Positions 29,491-40,006 of a stretch of DNA of 64,000 bases are shown one piece after another. The notes beneath the pieces are model-generated. The model was not told the DNA's origin. It was given only the letters and a program-made list of their open reading frames with translations, and ran no database searches. The DNA is from Atriophallophorus winterbourni. Lineage: Eukaryota > Platyhelminthes > Trematoda > Plagiorchiida > Microphallidae. Numbering within the stretch: the stretch's first letter is position 1; each line of letters opens with the position of its first letter. The position numbers and the translations under genes are program-made. The stretch lies in assembly GCA_013407085.1 (NCBI GenBank), contig JACCGJ010009907.1, forward strand, positions 1 through 64,000. Direction: 5' to 3'.

Positions 29491-30104
29491 ATGTTTATGT
29501 GTTCACAATAACTAGTTCGTTATCTTTCCTTTCCCTGACCAAAATCCGTATCAACCATGTTGTTTACATCGATTTGTATCTTCTTACGCATGTATCGTAA
29601 AGATTGATGAGAAATACCGAAAAGTAATTGTTTCGCTTTCATCATATGTTTCTCTGAAAATATTGCTTAATATATAATCTTTCGATATAATATTGATCCG
29701 ACATTAAAAAGCTATTTTCATGACATTTTGTAATCTTTATATTTGCATAAATCTTACAACATGCATTCCATTTATACAAAATTGGACATATGCTCAATAA
29801 AAAGTATTTCGCCTAGAGAGTTTTTCTATTCGAAGGCACGAAAATTCGTTTGAAATCATTCTCTCAGGAATAATACTTATATGGGAAAAACATCAGAAGT
29901 GGGTGAAAAAATACGAATAAATTTTTTAATTTGCTTTGATACGGAAAGGAATCGTACTATTTTGTCAAACAATACAGTTTAATACATGAGAGTTTATACG
30001 ACTGCCTTAAGTCAACCGTCGTAGCTCAACAACATGATTCTAGCTTTCACGAGGAAACAATTTATAACCCTTTCAACAATTAAGAAAACCAGGTATTCAT
30101 AGAT
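29491..30104. other. No gene recognised
   Basis: AT-rich sequence between PLE and LINE; no element ends recognised. Confidence 0.4.
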
Positions 30105-32700
30105 TTATTCATAGATTATATGCAGGTAAAAAGCTATGCTTTACAAGACCCACAAAAATGTACATCGAGTCGGATGGTAAAAAATATCAAAATATTGTTA
30201 GATTATTGTCAAACGTGAAAACATACTTGCCCATGTGGATATCTAGTGATTTTTCGAAAACTTCAACAGTTCCAGATTGTACCACATGAGTAGGTAAACT
30301 GTTCCACAGTTGAACATTGCGAACGGAAAATGCATATTTGCGGCAGTTCAACCTGCTATGCTGTTGGTAAAGTTTCAATTGGTGACCTCGCAGATGTGTG
30401 TTATGGGAAAGATGAAACAAATGACCGCAAGGATGATTTGTTTGATTAAGCACTGTCCAAATGAATATAAGTGCTCCTCGTTTCCGTCTGTATTCAGCCG
30501 AATGCAAATTCAATAATTTAAGTCGCGTTTCGTATGGATAATTTGATAGTCCCAGGACGAGTTTTGTCGCTCTGCGCTGTGGAGTTTCTAATAGCAGAAT
30601 ATCTTTTTTCAACCAAGGATCCCATGCCGGTATAGCATATTCAACATGAGGACGGATGTACGTTGAAATCAATTTGCAGGCAATATTGGGGTCAAACGAA
30701 CCTAGGACTCTTTTAAGGAGACCCAAGTTGTTTTCAGCTTTGCAGGCAGCCAGTCGACATTGCATTGAGTTTCCTAAGTCTGATTGGATAATCACACCTA
30801 AATCTTTTTCGGAGGAGGCGGGTTTAATAACAATGCGACCAAGATAATATTCTTTGCTCGACTTGCTGTTGAGAGACAATAGGCTGCATTTCGAAGCATT
30901 CAGGGGCATTTCGTTGTCTATGGACCAAGTATGAATCATATCGAGATCCCGTTGCAGGTTCTGCGTGTCGTCTGTGGAGTTTATCTTGCGCCAAAGCTTT
31001 GCGTCATCAGCGAAAATAAGCACGGACGACTGCAATACAGTAGGCAAGTCGTTTATATATATTAAAAACAAAAGCGGTCCGAGGACTGATCCTTGTGGGA
31101 CACCACGGGCAACTTTAATCGACTCGGATAGTTCGTTTTTGACTCTCACGTACATCTCACGAGATATCAACCATTCTTTAATCCATGCATGGAGTTTACC
31201 CTGTACTCCGTAGGTGAGTAGTTTCGACGAAAGTATTTCGTGATTCACACGATCGAAGGCTTTTGAGAAATCGATATAAATTACGTCCACGGAGTTGCCG
31301 GCATCCAGTAGCTCAGACCAAGATTCTTTTGCTAATAGCAAGTTTGTCAGGCAGGATCGTTTTTTCCTGAATCCATGCTGTGCCTCGGAGATTAAATTAT
31401 TAATCTCAAAGTGATTCCGTAAGGCATCAGCTATTATGGACTCCATTACTTTTGATAGCACTGGTAATAACGCTATCGGGCGATAGTTTAAAGCATCATT
31501 TCTTTTGCCACCATTGTAGATGGGACTAATCAGGGCAGTTTTCCAAGTTTGTGGTACAAAGCTCTGCTCGAACATCATCGTGAATACGTCAGATGTCGGT
31601 ATTGCCAACTCGGAAGATAGATTGTGCAAAATGTTTGCGTGTATATTGTCTATACAGGGTGAGCCTGTTCTCTTCATCGTCATCAATTTTGATTGAACAA
31701 CGTTGTGAAGGAACTCCACCCCATGAAGAATTGGCAGGCTGCAGAAGTCAGAGTTTAAGGGCTGTCTATGGGTCGACACTTGTGAGATAACTGATGCGAA
31801 TTGCTGTCGGAAAACGTTAGCGCAGTCTTTAAATGACGTCACTATTCCAGTACCAGAGACCAGTGGCGGTATTCCCATTTTAACATTCCGGAGGTAGTTG
31901 ACCCTTTTATACAATGCTTTGAGATTTATAATGAATTTTTCGACAAGACTGATTTGGTAATCTTTACTGTCTTTTCGAATGAGGCAGACACACTTATTTC
32001 GCGATAACCTGTAGTAGCACCAAGTTATCCCAGACGGTTCGTCCGAGTATTTGAACCAGGCATTGTCACACTTACACATCCATCTCCGAGTACTGCTTCT
32101 GAGAGGCTTTTTCGGACGCTGTTTGCTGGATATTATTTTCACCTTCGATAATAAGTCAAGGATAATACGAAGTTGGCTGTAAAACGTTTCCCAGATTTCA
32201 TTAGCTGATTTGAGTTCAAGGAAATCCCATCGATGTGCAGTAGTAAGAGCTCGAAGCAAGTCATAGTTCACAGTTGTATACGTTCGTTGAGTATTTCCCG
32301 CTGGTTCGTATTGATAAGTATAATCAAATGCCATGACAACATGATCACTCAATCCGAGTGGAGCTGTATGGGAAACAGATTCTATCATGAGTTTTTCGTT
32401 TGTAAGTATGAGGTACAGGCTAGATGGGGTTTGTTCAGATCGCAATCGGGTTGGTTGTTGCACATGGTTGTAAAGAGGGGTGCAAGTCATTATTTCTTAA
32501 AGAAAGCTTTTGAATGAATCGTCAGGCCCCCTGTAATACTGTGTTGCAGGTTCATTTCAGTGAACTTTCCCAGAATGCTCTGAGATTGGTGTAAGCAGCA
32601 TAATAGAGATTGATTTTGATTTTCGTTGACGATGAAGAGCTCATAGTAGTGGGTTCGTTGACCAAGAATTGGTCGGCTGCTCCACGTTTTTTGTCTCAGG
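30105..32700 (-). mobile_element. CR1-like LINE (family 2), 5' truncated
   Basis: The 3' end lies at about 30105, with a repeated ATTCATAGATTT tail shared exactly with the copy ending at 53352. The reverse transcriptase and C-terminus are open for 767 codons. A frameshift near 32490-32510 separates this from an endonuclease remnant (32500-32690). No promoter or ORF1 is present. The family 2 C-terminus shows SRLNCRKYAFSVRNVQLWNS. Confidence 0.85.
30187..32490 (-). CDS. CR1-like LINE reverse transcriptase polyprotein, open for 767 codons
   Basis: This enzyme would copy LINE RNA at a nicked target. The N-terminus holds the last part of the apurinic endonuclease domain (LGLSDHVVMAFDY, residues about 45-57). 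Reverse transcriptase blocks follow: WKTALISPIYNGG, LNYRPIALLPVLSKVMES, QHGFRKKRSCLTNLL, and VIYIDFSKAFDRVNH with catalytic Asp407. Next come GVPQGSVLGPLLFLIYINDL, FADDAKLW (residues 493-499; Asp495 and Asp496) and DLGVIIQSDLGNS. The thumb and C-terminal region end in LWNSLPTHVVQSG. All catalytic residues are present and the frame has no stop, but the upstream endonuclease is truncated and shifted, so the element is not autonomous. The ATG at 32490 is only the first in frame. A near-identical 3' copy lies at 53352-53852, which implies recent activity of this family. Confidence 0.88.
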   Translation of the reverse strand: MTCTPLYNHVQQPTRLRSEQTPSSLYLILTNEKLMIESVSHTAPLGLSDHVVMAFDYTYQYEPAGNTQRTYTTVNYDLLRALTTAHRWDFLELKSANEIWETFYSQLRIILDLLSKVKIISSKQRPKKPLRSSTRRWMCKCDNAWFKYSDEPSGITWCYYRLSRNKCVCLIRKDSKDYQISLVEKFIINLKALYKRVNYLRNVKMGIPPLVSGTGIVTSFKDCANVFRQQFASVISQVSTHRQPLNSDFCSLPILHGVEFLHNVVQSKLMTMKRTGSPCIDNIHANILHNLSSELAIPTSDVFTMMFEQSFVPQTWKTALISPIYNGGKRNDALNYRPIALLPVLSKVMESIIADALRNHFEINNLISEAQHGFRKKRSCLTNLLLAKESWSELLDAGNSVDVIYIDFSKAFDRVNHEILSSKLLTYGVQGKLHAWIKEWLISREMYVRVKNELSESIKVARGVPQGSVLGPLLFLIYINDLPTVLQSSVLIFADDAKLWRKINSTDDTQNLQRDLDMIHTWSIDNEMPLNASKCSLLSLNSKSSKEYYLGRIVIKPASSEKDLGVIIQSDLGNSMQCRLAACKAENNLGLLKRVLGSFDPNIACKLISTYIRPHVEYAIPAWDPWLKKDILLLETPQRRATKLVLGLSNYPYETRLKLLNLHSAEYRRKRGALIFIWTVLNQTNHPCGHLFHLSHNTHLRGHQLKLYQQHSRLNCRKYAFSVRNVQLWNSLPTHVVQSGTVEVFEKSLDIHMGKYVFTFDNNLTIF

Positions 32701-32847
32701 TGCATTTGATTGACTTGGTAGCAAAGTCATTTCAGGAACGTCATCCACAGTTGCCAACAATTGTATCACTTTTTCAATGGCAGTAGTCGAGGGTGCCAGT
32801 AAAGCTTTCCCTCAAGCGGTTTTAAAAAGTACATCATCTGACGATCG

Positions 32848-33534
32848 TTAAGATGAGCTGGAAAGCAGTGCTGAATTCGCTTGATGAGATGAGTTCGGTG
32901 ATTTATTTGAAATGGTATCTGATGAACTCTGAAGTTTGCTAACTTTGAAGCAACTTTCTTGGTAATGAAAACTAGATTTTCCGTTTGAATCAATGACACG
33001 GGCGGATGTTGACGTGTTAACAGGATTAGCGCTTGAATCGGTTGATAGGGAACTCAAATTTTCATCAGCTTTAGCACGAGCAATGGCACTGTTAGAAATC
33101 GGTCGAACTGTCTTTCCAGATGCAGTTTGAATATCCAGAGTAACGGGAGCATTCTCCATACTATGAAAGGATGTATGAAAGTCAACGTTTCGTTTTCCGC
33201 AAAGCCGCATAATTAAGGTATCATCATCGTTTTTCTGCATTAGAGCCTTGGCTCTTCCGACAGGTTCTCGCAGTCCATATGGAATGAGGCGGTGTTTGAG
33301 AAACACAGGGTTCCCTTCTACGTCAAGAGAAATTGGAGGAATTTGTAATCCACCAGTTGCTTGCGAACATTCAATTATGATATTCTTCAACTCTAAAGTG
33401 CCTTCAGGCGATGTCAGAAAAGATAGACTGACTTTCAGTGCTTGCATTGCTTTTAAACCAAGAACAGATAGACCAGTTCTAATAACAATGAATCTATATT
33501 CAGCATTATTGTTTTCATCGCGGATAGATATCAT
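32848..33534 (-). pseudogene. Gypsy protease end, RT entry and fused Ser-rich tail
   Basis: A 228-codon frame. Residues 1-60 continue the protease fold (YRFIVIRTGLSVLGLKAM) and residues 70-90 are the RT entry segment (GNPVFLKHRLIPYGLREPVG). After an abrupt change at about residue 95 (QKNDDDTL) the rest is Ser/Asn/Thr-rich and has no RT motif. The junction marks a large internal deletion of pol. Confidence 0.6.
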
Positions 33535-33573
33535 ACAGGATCCAATGGCAGGAATAGAATGTCCAGTAATGGT

Positions 33574-34482
33574 TTAAATTTTGAGGCTAGTAGTTTGGAT
33601 TTTCGCATTGGGAGCAAACTGTTTCAGATCTCTCTGGGTAATAAGCGATTCAACGCTAGCCGTATCTAGAATAAAATCTAGTGATGCGCCACTAGTAACA
33701 CAGGAAATGGTTTTACGAATGTGACTAGAATTGCAAGATGTCACTGCCAAAGATAATGATTTAAATTCAGCATTAACATCGCTAACCTGAGCGTTTTTCG
33801 AATCAGTCCAATACGTTTTAGGAGCTCGACAAACGGATTGAATATGGCCAGTTTTTCCACACTTGTGACATCTGGCTTGACGGAATAGGCAAGTGTGGCG
33901 TGAGTGCAGTCTGCCACATGAAGCACATTTCCTAATTTTGATTGAATTGGAATTGCTATCAGCAGCGCGATGATAATTCGGCTGATATTTGAGTTGTTGA
34001 CTTGCTATAGCATTCTTCGATATTTCACGTTTATGTGTATTGAACATGACGAAATTTTCTGTTGACGACAAATCTGTTGTTGCCACACGCGCATCTTCAT
34101 ACTGTTCGCAGTGAGCTCGAACATCTTTAAAAGAGGGTTTTGGCAGCTTCAAGAGTTCATTCTGCAAAACACTGTCATGTATTCCAGCAATTAGACGATC
34201 TTTCAATTGCATTTCTAGCAAGTCACCGAAGTCGCATTTTGCTGCTTGAATTAACAATTGTAGGATAAATTCGCGAATTCCTTGATTGGGCTGGCGCACC
34301 ATGGAATGAAATTTTGCGCGTTCGGTTGCCTCGAAATGTACAGGTTTCACGTGTTGCATTAAAAGCGTCTTCAGCGTTTCGTATGGAAGAGAAATAGGAG
34401 AATCAGGATAGGCTAAATTCTTGATTAACGTATATGCAGATTTTCCGACTGCATTTAGAAAATGAACCGATTTTTTTATCAT
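33574..34482 (-). CDS. Gag with zinc knuckles and start of protease, Mag-like gypsy
   Basis: A 302-codon frame. An N-terminal capsid-like domain contains YETLKTLLMQHVKPV and IREFILQLLIQAAKCDFGD. Two fingers follow: CASCGRLHSRHTC, then CHKCGKTGHIQSVC, a regular CCHC knuckle. The frame ends in the protease, whose active site reads FILDTASVESLI with Asp-Thr-Ala in place of Asp-Thr-Gly or Asp-Ser-Gly. Gag would coat and package the element RNA. The true start lies further upstream, in another frame (34403-34590, with MANSSLEPL), so a frameshift has broken it. The rest of the protease and the RT entry continue in 32848-33534. Confidence 0.75.
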   Translation of the reverse strand: MIKKSVHFLNAVGKSAYTLIKNLAYPDSPISLPYETLKTLLMQHVKPVHFEATERAKFHSMVRQPNQGIREFILQLLIQAAKCDFGDLLEMQLKDRLIAGIHDSVLQNELLKLPKPSFKDVRAHCEQYEDARVATTDLSSTENFVMFNTHKREISKNAIASQQLKYQPNYHRAADSNSNSIKIRKCASCGRLHSRHTCLFRQARCHKCGKTGHIQSVCRAPKTYWTDSKNAQVSDVNAEFKSLSLAVTSCNSSHIRKTISCVTSGASLDFILDTASVESLITQRDLKQFAPNAKIQTTSLKI

Positions 34483-34621
34483 TCTCAGCTTTCGGTCGTG
34501 TCATACACCAAATTTCGAATCTTTCACAATAGTCTTCAATTTCTCGAGCATTTGAATTTATATCGAGAGGTTCCAGACTTGAATTTGCCATGAAGAATTG
34601 CTGTTCGCGACGCCAAATGTG

Positions 34622-34646
34622 ATGAATTGAATTGAATTGAATTGAA
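34622..34646. repeat. (GAATT)n pentanucleotide repeat
   Basis: Four tandem ATTGA/GAATT units in front of the gypsy gag. The same pentamer array occurs at 12646-12668 and 62214-62234. Confidence 0.85.
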
Positions 34647-34761
34647 TAACCAACCCAAGAATTGAAGTAAGAACGGACCACGCTCACACGAACAGTATGT
34701 ATTAATTAATGCACCTCTAACATCGAGAATTTGAAATACGGAATTATTGATTAGTATTGAT

Positions 34762-36066
34762 TATTATTCAAACAATCATCACAGAATCCTAAGCTTCTCT
34801 ACAAGATAGTAAATGAACGATCACCTCATGGATTGACCCACAATGCCCAAGATACCGCTGATTCTTTAGCAACGTTTTACTCATTTATTTGAACGTATTG
34901 TGACTGCGCGCATAAGAGAACATTTTGAAAACCAAAATATTTTGACCGCAGCACAACACGGTTTTCGAAAAGGTCGTTGCTGTTTATCTAACCTACTTAC
35001 AACGTTTGAGGATTCGACCAAGGCACTAGACGAAGGTGAAGCTGTACATGCTTGTTTCATCGATATTTCCGAAGCTTTTGATAGAATCAACCATGACATC
35101 TTAATTAAAAAGCTCGAATCCTATGGAATAACGGGAATATTGCTGAATTGGATAAGGGACTAACTTACTGATAGACACGTACAAGTTCGCGTTAGCAGCA
35201 ACTTATCTAGAACAATAGAGGTCACGAGTGGAGTTCGGCAAGGCTCGGTGCTTGACCTCTTCTATTCTTGGTGTATATGAACGATATAGTAGAGGATATT
35301 GGACGTTAATATTAACCGATAATATTAAAATATGTAAACGTTTCAGGTCTGTTAATGACTGTATGGCATTACAACGGGATCTGTGCACCTTGTTTCGTTG
35401 GTCCCAGTTAAATGAGTTACCATTTAGCCCTGCGAAATGTAAAACACTGCAGCTTGGAAAATCTCTACACCACACGTATCCGCTTGGCACGCAAGATCTC
35501 GTCTGGACCACCGCAGAAAAAGATCTCTGTATATGGGTTTCGTTTAACCTTAAGACTGGACATCATTGCCGGATGGTGTACAATAAAGCTTGCCGTATCT
35601 TAAGTCTTCTCAAAAGAATATTCCGGATTTTTACGCCTGAAACCCCACCCTGGGTAATTAACACGTATATACGTCCTGTTATGGAATATTCCATCCAAAC
35701 CCGGGCACCATGGCTGAGGAAGGACATAGAAGTACTCGACATGATTTATCATCGTGCTACAAAGTTGGTCCTCCCTTACAGAAATTAGCCTTTCACAGAA
35801 CGAATGTTAAAACAGAACTTTCACGATTTTACCCAACGACGGATACGTAGTGACCTTATGTTGACCTTCAAAATCCTGCATACTGAAAACCATTCCCTCA
35901 AACACTTGCTAAATCCCAATGGCCTTACTCGAACACGAACACATTCAAAGGCTTCAAGCATTCCTCATTCTCGATTGAATATTCGTCGATCAAAATGTTT
36001 TGAGGTTTTCGCTTCCAAACTCGATGAGCTTATGACGAACCATGCGGTATGTGACTGTCCCTATTG
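34762..36066 (+). mobile_element. CR1-like LINE (family 1) relic with internal deletion
   Basis: It begins in the spacer before the RT (NPKLLYKIVNERSPHGLTHNAQ, 34795-34860) and jumps directly to LFERIVTARIREHFENQNIL (34878-34940), skipping about 120 residues relative to the 57669-59855 copy. RT blocks QHGFRKGRCCLSNLLTTFED, ACFIDISEAFDRINHD and GVRQGSVLD (PQG changed to RQG) follow, but the FADD box is deleted between about 35260 and 35330. The thumb and C-terminus end near 36066. Stops at 35161 and frame shifts near 35230 and 35790 make it dead. Confidence 0.75.
35228..35788 (+). pseudogene. LINE family 1: RT end and thumb fragment
   Basis: An open piece of 186 codons with SVNDCMALQRDLCTLFRWSQ, then WTTAEKDLCIWVSFNLKTG and RHDIEVLDMIYHRATKLVL-like sequence, matching residues about 470-660 of the 57669 element. 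The catalytic FADD is missing before it. Confidence 0.7.
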
Positions 36067-36118
36067 ATTTTTGAGAAATTTTATATTTTATATATATTCC
36101 ATATACCTTGTCATCCTG

Positions 36119-36476
36119 GTAGCTTACTTGGATATGTTCTTCGAGCTTGTTGAGTTTGCATCGGACGTTTCGTTGCCAGACTAGGCAACATCTTCAGCGA
36201 TTGTTGGCAAATTGACTGCTCGAATTTGAACTGACGATGGTATTTGGCCGGTAGACCACTGGTCACGTGATCGCATGTGATTGATTGATTGGTTGGCTGC
36301 CTTTACGGTTCTTCGTCTCAGACGCATCCGTGCGTAGATGTCGTCCAAGCTCACGTGTTCGTTGATCGATCGTTCACCGGAGTACCAGGCTTCGATGAAC
36401 TCACGTGCTGCTTTGTTATTAGCTCGACCCAAGATGCAAACTCAACAAGCTCGGAGAACATATCCAAGTAATCTAC
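36119..36476 (-). mobile_element. Penelope-like element end (type D) with hammerhead and inverted terminal arms
   Basis: The minus-strand frame 36432-36181 is the C-terminal end of a GIY-YIG domain (RANNKAAREFIEAWYSGERS, then HVSLDDIYARMRLRRR). It is followed directly by a hammerhead and then by a 42-base arm (36119-36162). The reverse complement of that arm starts the element at 36434-36476. PLEs are known to carry a GIY-YIG domain, hammerheads and direct or inverted terminal repeats; here all three lie within 360 bp. The reverse transcriptase is absent. Confidence 0.75.
36160..36201 (-). ncRNA. Hammerhead ribozyme, PLE type D, fully canonical
   Basis: On the minus strand: ATCG, CTGAAGA, a hairpin with GTTGCC/GGCAAC arms (6 bp) and a six-base loop, GAAAC, GUC, CGAT. 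Helix I is AUCG:CGAU, helix III is a minimal AC/GU, and cleavage is predicted after GUC. All conserved core bases are present. It overlaps the stop end of the GIY-YIG frame. Confidence 0.88.
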
Positions 36477-36599
36477 CACAACTTCCCGAGCTACAAATAT
36501 TCCAAACAATACTATCTTGTCATCCTATGGTTATTGTTAAGCTTACTTCTTTTTCTACCATAACAGATTCTGAGTTTCTGAGTTTTTGATATAATAAAG

Positions 36600-37069
36600 T
36601 TATGCATGGTTGTATTGCAGACTTTGTTTCATCTTCTACAATCGCTGAAGAAGCAACTTGAATAGATGAACAATTGAATTTCAAGGATATCGACAACATG
36701 CTTGGTCTTGTCTGAAATCTTCGCTACATAGCCTTCCTACTCAACCTAAAGAAGTATCATCACAAATCCGAAAAGCATTACCATGCTTTTGATCAATTTG
36801 ATCCATTCTTTCTAAATGGTTTTTCCTAGACTTTTCGCCTGACGAATTTGCACACAGAATATGGCTACATAAAGAAAACTTTATTAATATTAAAGGTTCA
36901 GTAGAAACATCTGCGTTTGAATGTTTATGAATGTAGTAGAGTAAATGTGGATGTTTGCGAATTTTATTTTCATCTACGTAAAACTGTGATTTCCATACAG
37001 TAATAGTGACGATATTTGCAATGAAATAAATACTACAAAACAGAAAAAAATGTTTTTTTTAATGCTTCT
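36600..37069. other. No gene recognised
   Basis: AT-rich sequence without recognised elements. Confidence 0.4.
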
Positions 37070-37440
37070 GTTTAAAGGATAAGACGGTGATCTCTGGTCA
37101 GCGTATCCTGTTTTGTTGTTGGCCTCCATCGGTCGATGTTGTTCATTGATGTGCATCAAAATCGCAGGAATTTTTTATTTTCTACAGCTTTTCGAATGAC
37201 TAAACCGTCCGCTTCGGGAGGTACAATCTCTTCCGCAGCGGTGGCAACGATAGGCAGAACTCGGTTGTAGGGCGTCATTTGCACTTTGGCGGCGTGATCT
37301 GCGTTCAGCAGCCAAGAGCTATATCTGCTCCTCCCCAGCTTGCAGACGACGCTTTACACAATGCTTTCAATGTGAGCGGTCAAGAGCAAGTTCTTTCCAA
37401 ATCTTGGGGTCAATTCCAAGAGCTTTCATTTATTATATCC
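37070..37440 (-). mobile_element. RTE-like LINE, 3' end fragment
   Basis: On the minus strand the C-terminal region is readable in pieces: KALxIDPxxWKELALDRSH with several shifts, the basic region with GGADIALGC out of frame, and the finger remnant near 37230. The 3' untranslated part with ATCGACCGATGGAGGCC (about 37125) matches 4280-4300 of the first copy. Confidence 0.6.
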
Positions 37441-37723
37441 TGTCTAAAGACGTGGTATTAAACCGTATAGCGAACGCGTACATGCGGAGGCGTTCGACAT
37501 TGCCAAGGCAAGTCGACTGGCGGTCAATAATTGGATGGGGCAGAAACCTCCACAATCTGGCGCTCGCCGCTGATGCGAAAGTAAATAGTTGTTATTCACC
37601 TCATACCATCTACTTAATTGCATTTTTATTTTTCTTCAAAAATAGCTTAATCTTAGCCTCGTTACCTATGTACTTTTACGCATTTTGGTCGCTGTGTCAA
37701 CTGACCTTGACGGTTCAAGATTA

Positions 37724-38180
37724 AAGATTCAAGAATTTATGGACACAAAAGCACATAGCTTCACAATCACCATATCATAGTAAATATGCGTTCAATAAGA
37801 GGTATAAAAAAACAATTACACGATGTCACTAGAGTCAAGTAATATGCTTACCCTGAGTCAATACACAGGCATCGTCAAATCGTTAGGTAACAAATAAGTG
37901 TCCAAGGTTCGAGTGAATGTTTGGATACAGGGAGAGGTGATAATTACTTCGTGAAGGGCATTCCACAGAAAATAGACACGTACCGGATAGAAATATCGGC
38001 GACAGTTAGTACGGGAATGGGGAATTTGTAGTGCCGCTGATTGGCTACGTGTAATTCCTGATTCACGGTATTTAAACAAATGTTTGAGTAGATGATCTGG
38101 AGTATTCAATATCTTGTAAGTAATGATAACGTCACTTCGAAGTCTACGTTGAAGGGGAGTGAGAGCTTTAGCTTTTCCAA
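37724..38180 (-). mobile_element. CR1-like LINE (family 1) 3' end nested in PLE B
   Basis: On the minus strand, YKILNTPDHLLKHLF-like sequence is followed by SRTNCRRYFYPVRVYFLWNA and a 3' tail with TTGAATCTTTAATCTTGAA. The tail is of the same type as at 60045-60070 after the intact family 1 element. It is about 450 bp, 5' truncated, and splits the PLE at 37722/38186. Confidence 0.75.
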
Positions 38181-38354
38181 CCTTGTATTAAATTGACGTG
38201 GATACACACTAGTATGCCAATCGACCACAGATCCTGGTCATTTCCACGAGACGTGACACACTGTAGGCGTACTATAGGCTGTTTAGCGGTAAGGTTAAAT
38301 CAGTTGTGGCGCGGTTACTACTACTTAATCATGTTCCCTGTCTTGAGTATCACC

Positions 38355-38396
38355 CTTGGTCTAACGAAAGCTTCTGCGTCAGAAGTAAAACGTTAC
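38355..38396 (+). ncRNA. Hammerhead motif, PLE type B, damaged
   Basis: CTTGGT, then CTAACGA (core G5 changed to A), hairpin GCTTCTG/CAGAAG, then TAAAACGTTAC in place of GAAACGTTAC. Both core strands are changed, so it should be inactive. Confidence 0.6.
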
Positions 38397-38459
38397 ACAA
38401 CAACTGATCTAACCGATTCAGCGAGTGATGAGGACCTATTCAAATCATTTACACTTTTA

Positions 38460-39780
38460 TAATATTGTACTTATAACTTGACATCGTGATATTATTTAGT
38501 TAATTGTTTTTTCAACCATGAATGTTGAATCTTGATCAGAATGCGAAAATTACATATTTTATCATCGGATTAGTCATTCTTTGTTTCATTGTGACTGAAC
38601 TCTTGGAAAATAAAAGGATAAAAAACAAATTACATAATCGTTCTGTATACTGATTGAACTTTCAGAAAAAAATGCTGTTGTTTTACCTGAAATTGGCAAG
38701 AAGATGATAACGCAGTTCTTTTTATAGACGTTAGTTTTTTAAGCATGAACACAGAAACTCATAATAAATCCGAGGACTACGTGCTGAACAACAACGTCTT
38801 TTCTAGATGGCTGAACTTGTATGATGACTGAGGGGATATTCTACGTCGCACGGTTTATGCGCCCTTTGAATGGATGCAATTTTATCCATCAATTTATGGA
38901 GATTTTAGATTTATGATTGATTATCGCAAACGATCAGCAATACAATAGATTGTTCGTATTAAATTTAAACCAAATATTATTTCGTGTCAGCAACAATGAA
39001 GTGAACAAAGTGGGGAAACCAAAATCATCTTTGAAATGGAGTGGGGAAATGTAGGTCTGAAATGAATGTTTGGATAATTTTTTCATTCCAAGTCTGTCAA
39101 TCGGGGACAATAAGGGTTTAAAGTAAGTAGAGTAAACGCATTATTATTCAATATGAAATTGTAACGTTTCTTTGAAGAGAATTTCATTAGGTCAGATAGC
39201 AATTTCTTGGTGTAAACATTTCGACAATAAGCATACTTGGACTGCATAAAAGTACCGACGAAAGGTTTGTCAGAAATGTGATATCCGACTGGTCGTATTA
39301 GGACTGCGTTCCCTATGACTGGAACCAAATTCTATGGGGTACCTGTCTAGGTTGGACGCGAATAATTAAATTGATCTTGGAAAATGATTTACATTTGCAG
39401 AGTTATTCACAAGCGTAACAGAAGTTCGAGGTAAATGATAGCCGATCAAGATCCGTATGTGCATTTCTTTAACACAGACACTGCAAATGTATGAATGACA
39501 TGATAGGAATGTGCATCACCCGTGCACTAAGAAAGAATTTGGAGATATTCGACTCATTCTAAGTTGATAATTCTCAAGTTTTGCCACAAATGTTTGCTCT
39601 TGAAGGAATGCTCGATTCTCACTTGTAAACCAACATAAGTCAGAATCCAATCTAACCTAGTCTAATACGGATCAAGCTGTCGTGAACCAAATCACTATAA
39701 CAAACTCTTAGTTCAAGTTTCTCAAGTGGAAATGTAATTGGTGATATTCTAATCTCTGATGAAGATCATTGGCTTCTAGA
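38460..39780. other. No gene recognised
   Basis: AT-rich sequence; no element or domain seen. Confidence 0.4.
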
Positions 39781-39781
39781 C

Positions 39782-40006
39782 TGTTTGGAGGGCACCCCCT
39801 GTCGTATAGACAGTGAACGAACTATCGATTAATCGACCAATCATGATCGATGGTGAGTTCCAATTGTGATTTTTATTCACTGTGATATTCACACATTTGC
39901 TCAATTGTGATACTCTTCGCATTCGCTAAATAGACGAGTTGAGTGACGGTTGCGTTCTCTCTGACCACACGGGCTGGGCCAACAACAGTACAACACAGAC
40001 ATAACA
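39782..40006 (+). repeat. Left LTR of the gag-only element
   Basis: It is 225 bp, starts TGTTTGG and ends ATAACA, with a GATTAATCGACCAATCATGATC palindrome-rich stretch near 39828. It differs from the right LTR at only a few positions, mostly small substitutions. Confidence 0.85.

Larger units (their letters stand above)
32766..34625 (-). mobile_element. Ty3/gypsy element (Mag-like), gag-protease with truncated pol
   Basis: Minus-strand order is a possible primer-binding segment TTGGCGTCGCGAACAG (about 34601-34616), then gag from 34590. Next come two zinc knuckles, an aspartic protease and the very start of reverse transcriptase (HRLIPYGLREPVGRA, about 33300-33255), after which the RT palm, RNase H and integrase are missing. 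The remaining Ser/Asn-rich sequence to about 32770 is probably a C-terminal pol region joined by deletion. No LTRs were recognised. Frame changes lie near 34480 and 33570. Confidence 0.7.
37455..38450 (+). mobile_element. Penelope-like element type B, 3' part, interrupted by a LINE
   Basis: The segment 37449-37590 matches the GIY-YIG C-terminus of the copy at 49130-49225 (GTATTAAACCGTATAGCGAA, then CACAATCTGGCGCTCG). It continues to about 37722, where a minus-strand LINE end begins. The PLE resumes at about 38186 (TATTAAATTGACGTGGATAC versus 49368 and following) and runs to 38450, with a degenerate hammerhead. Confidence 0.7.
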
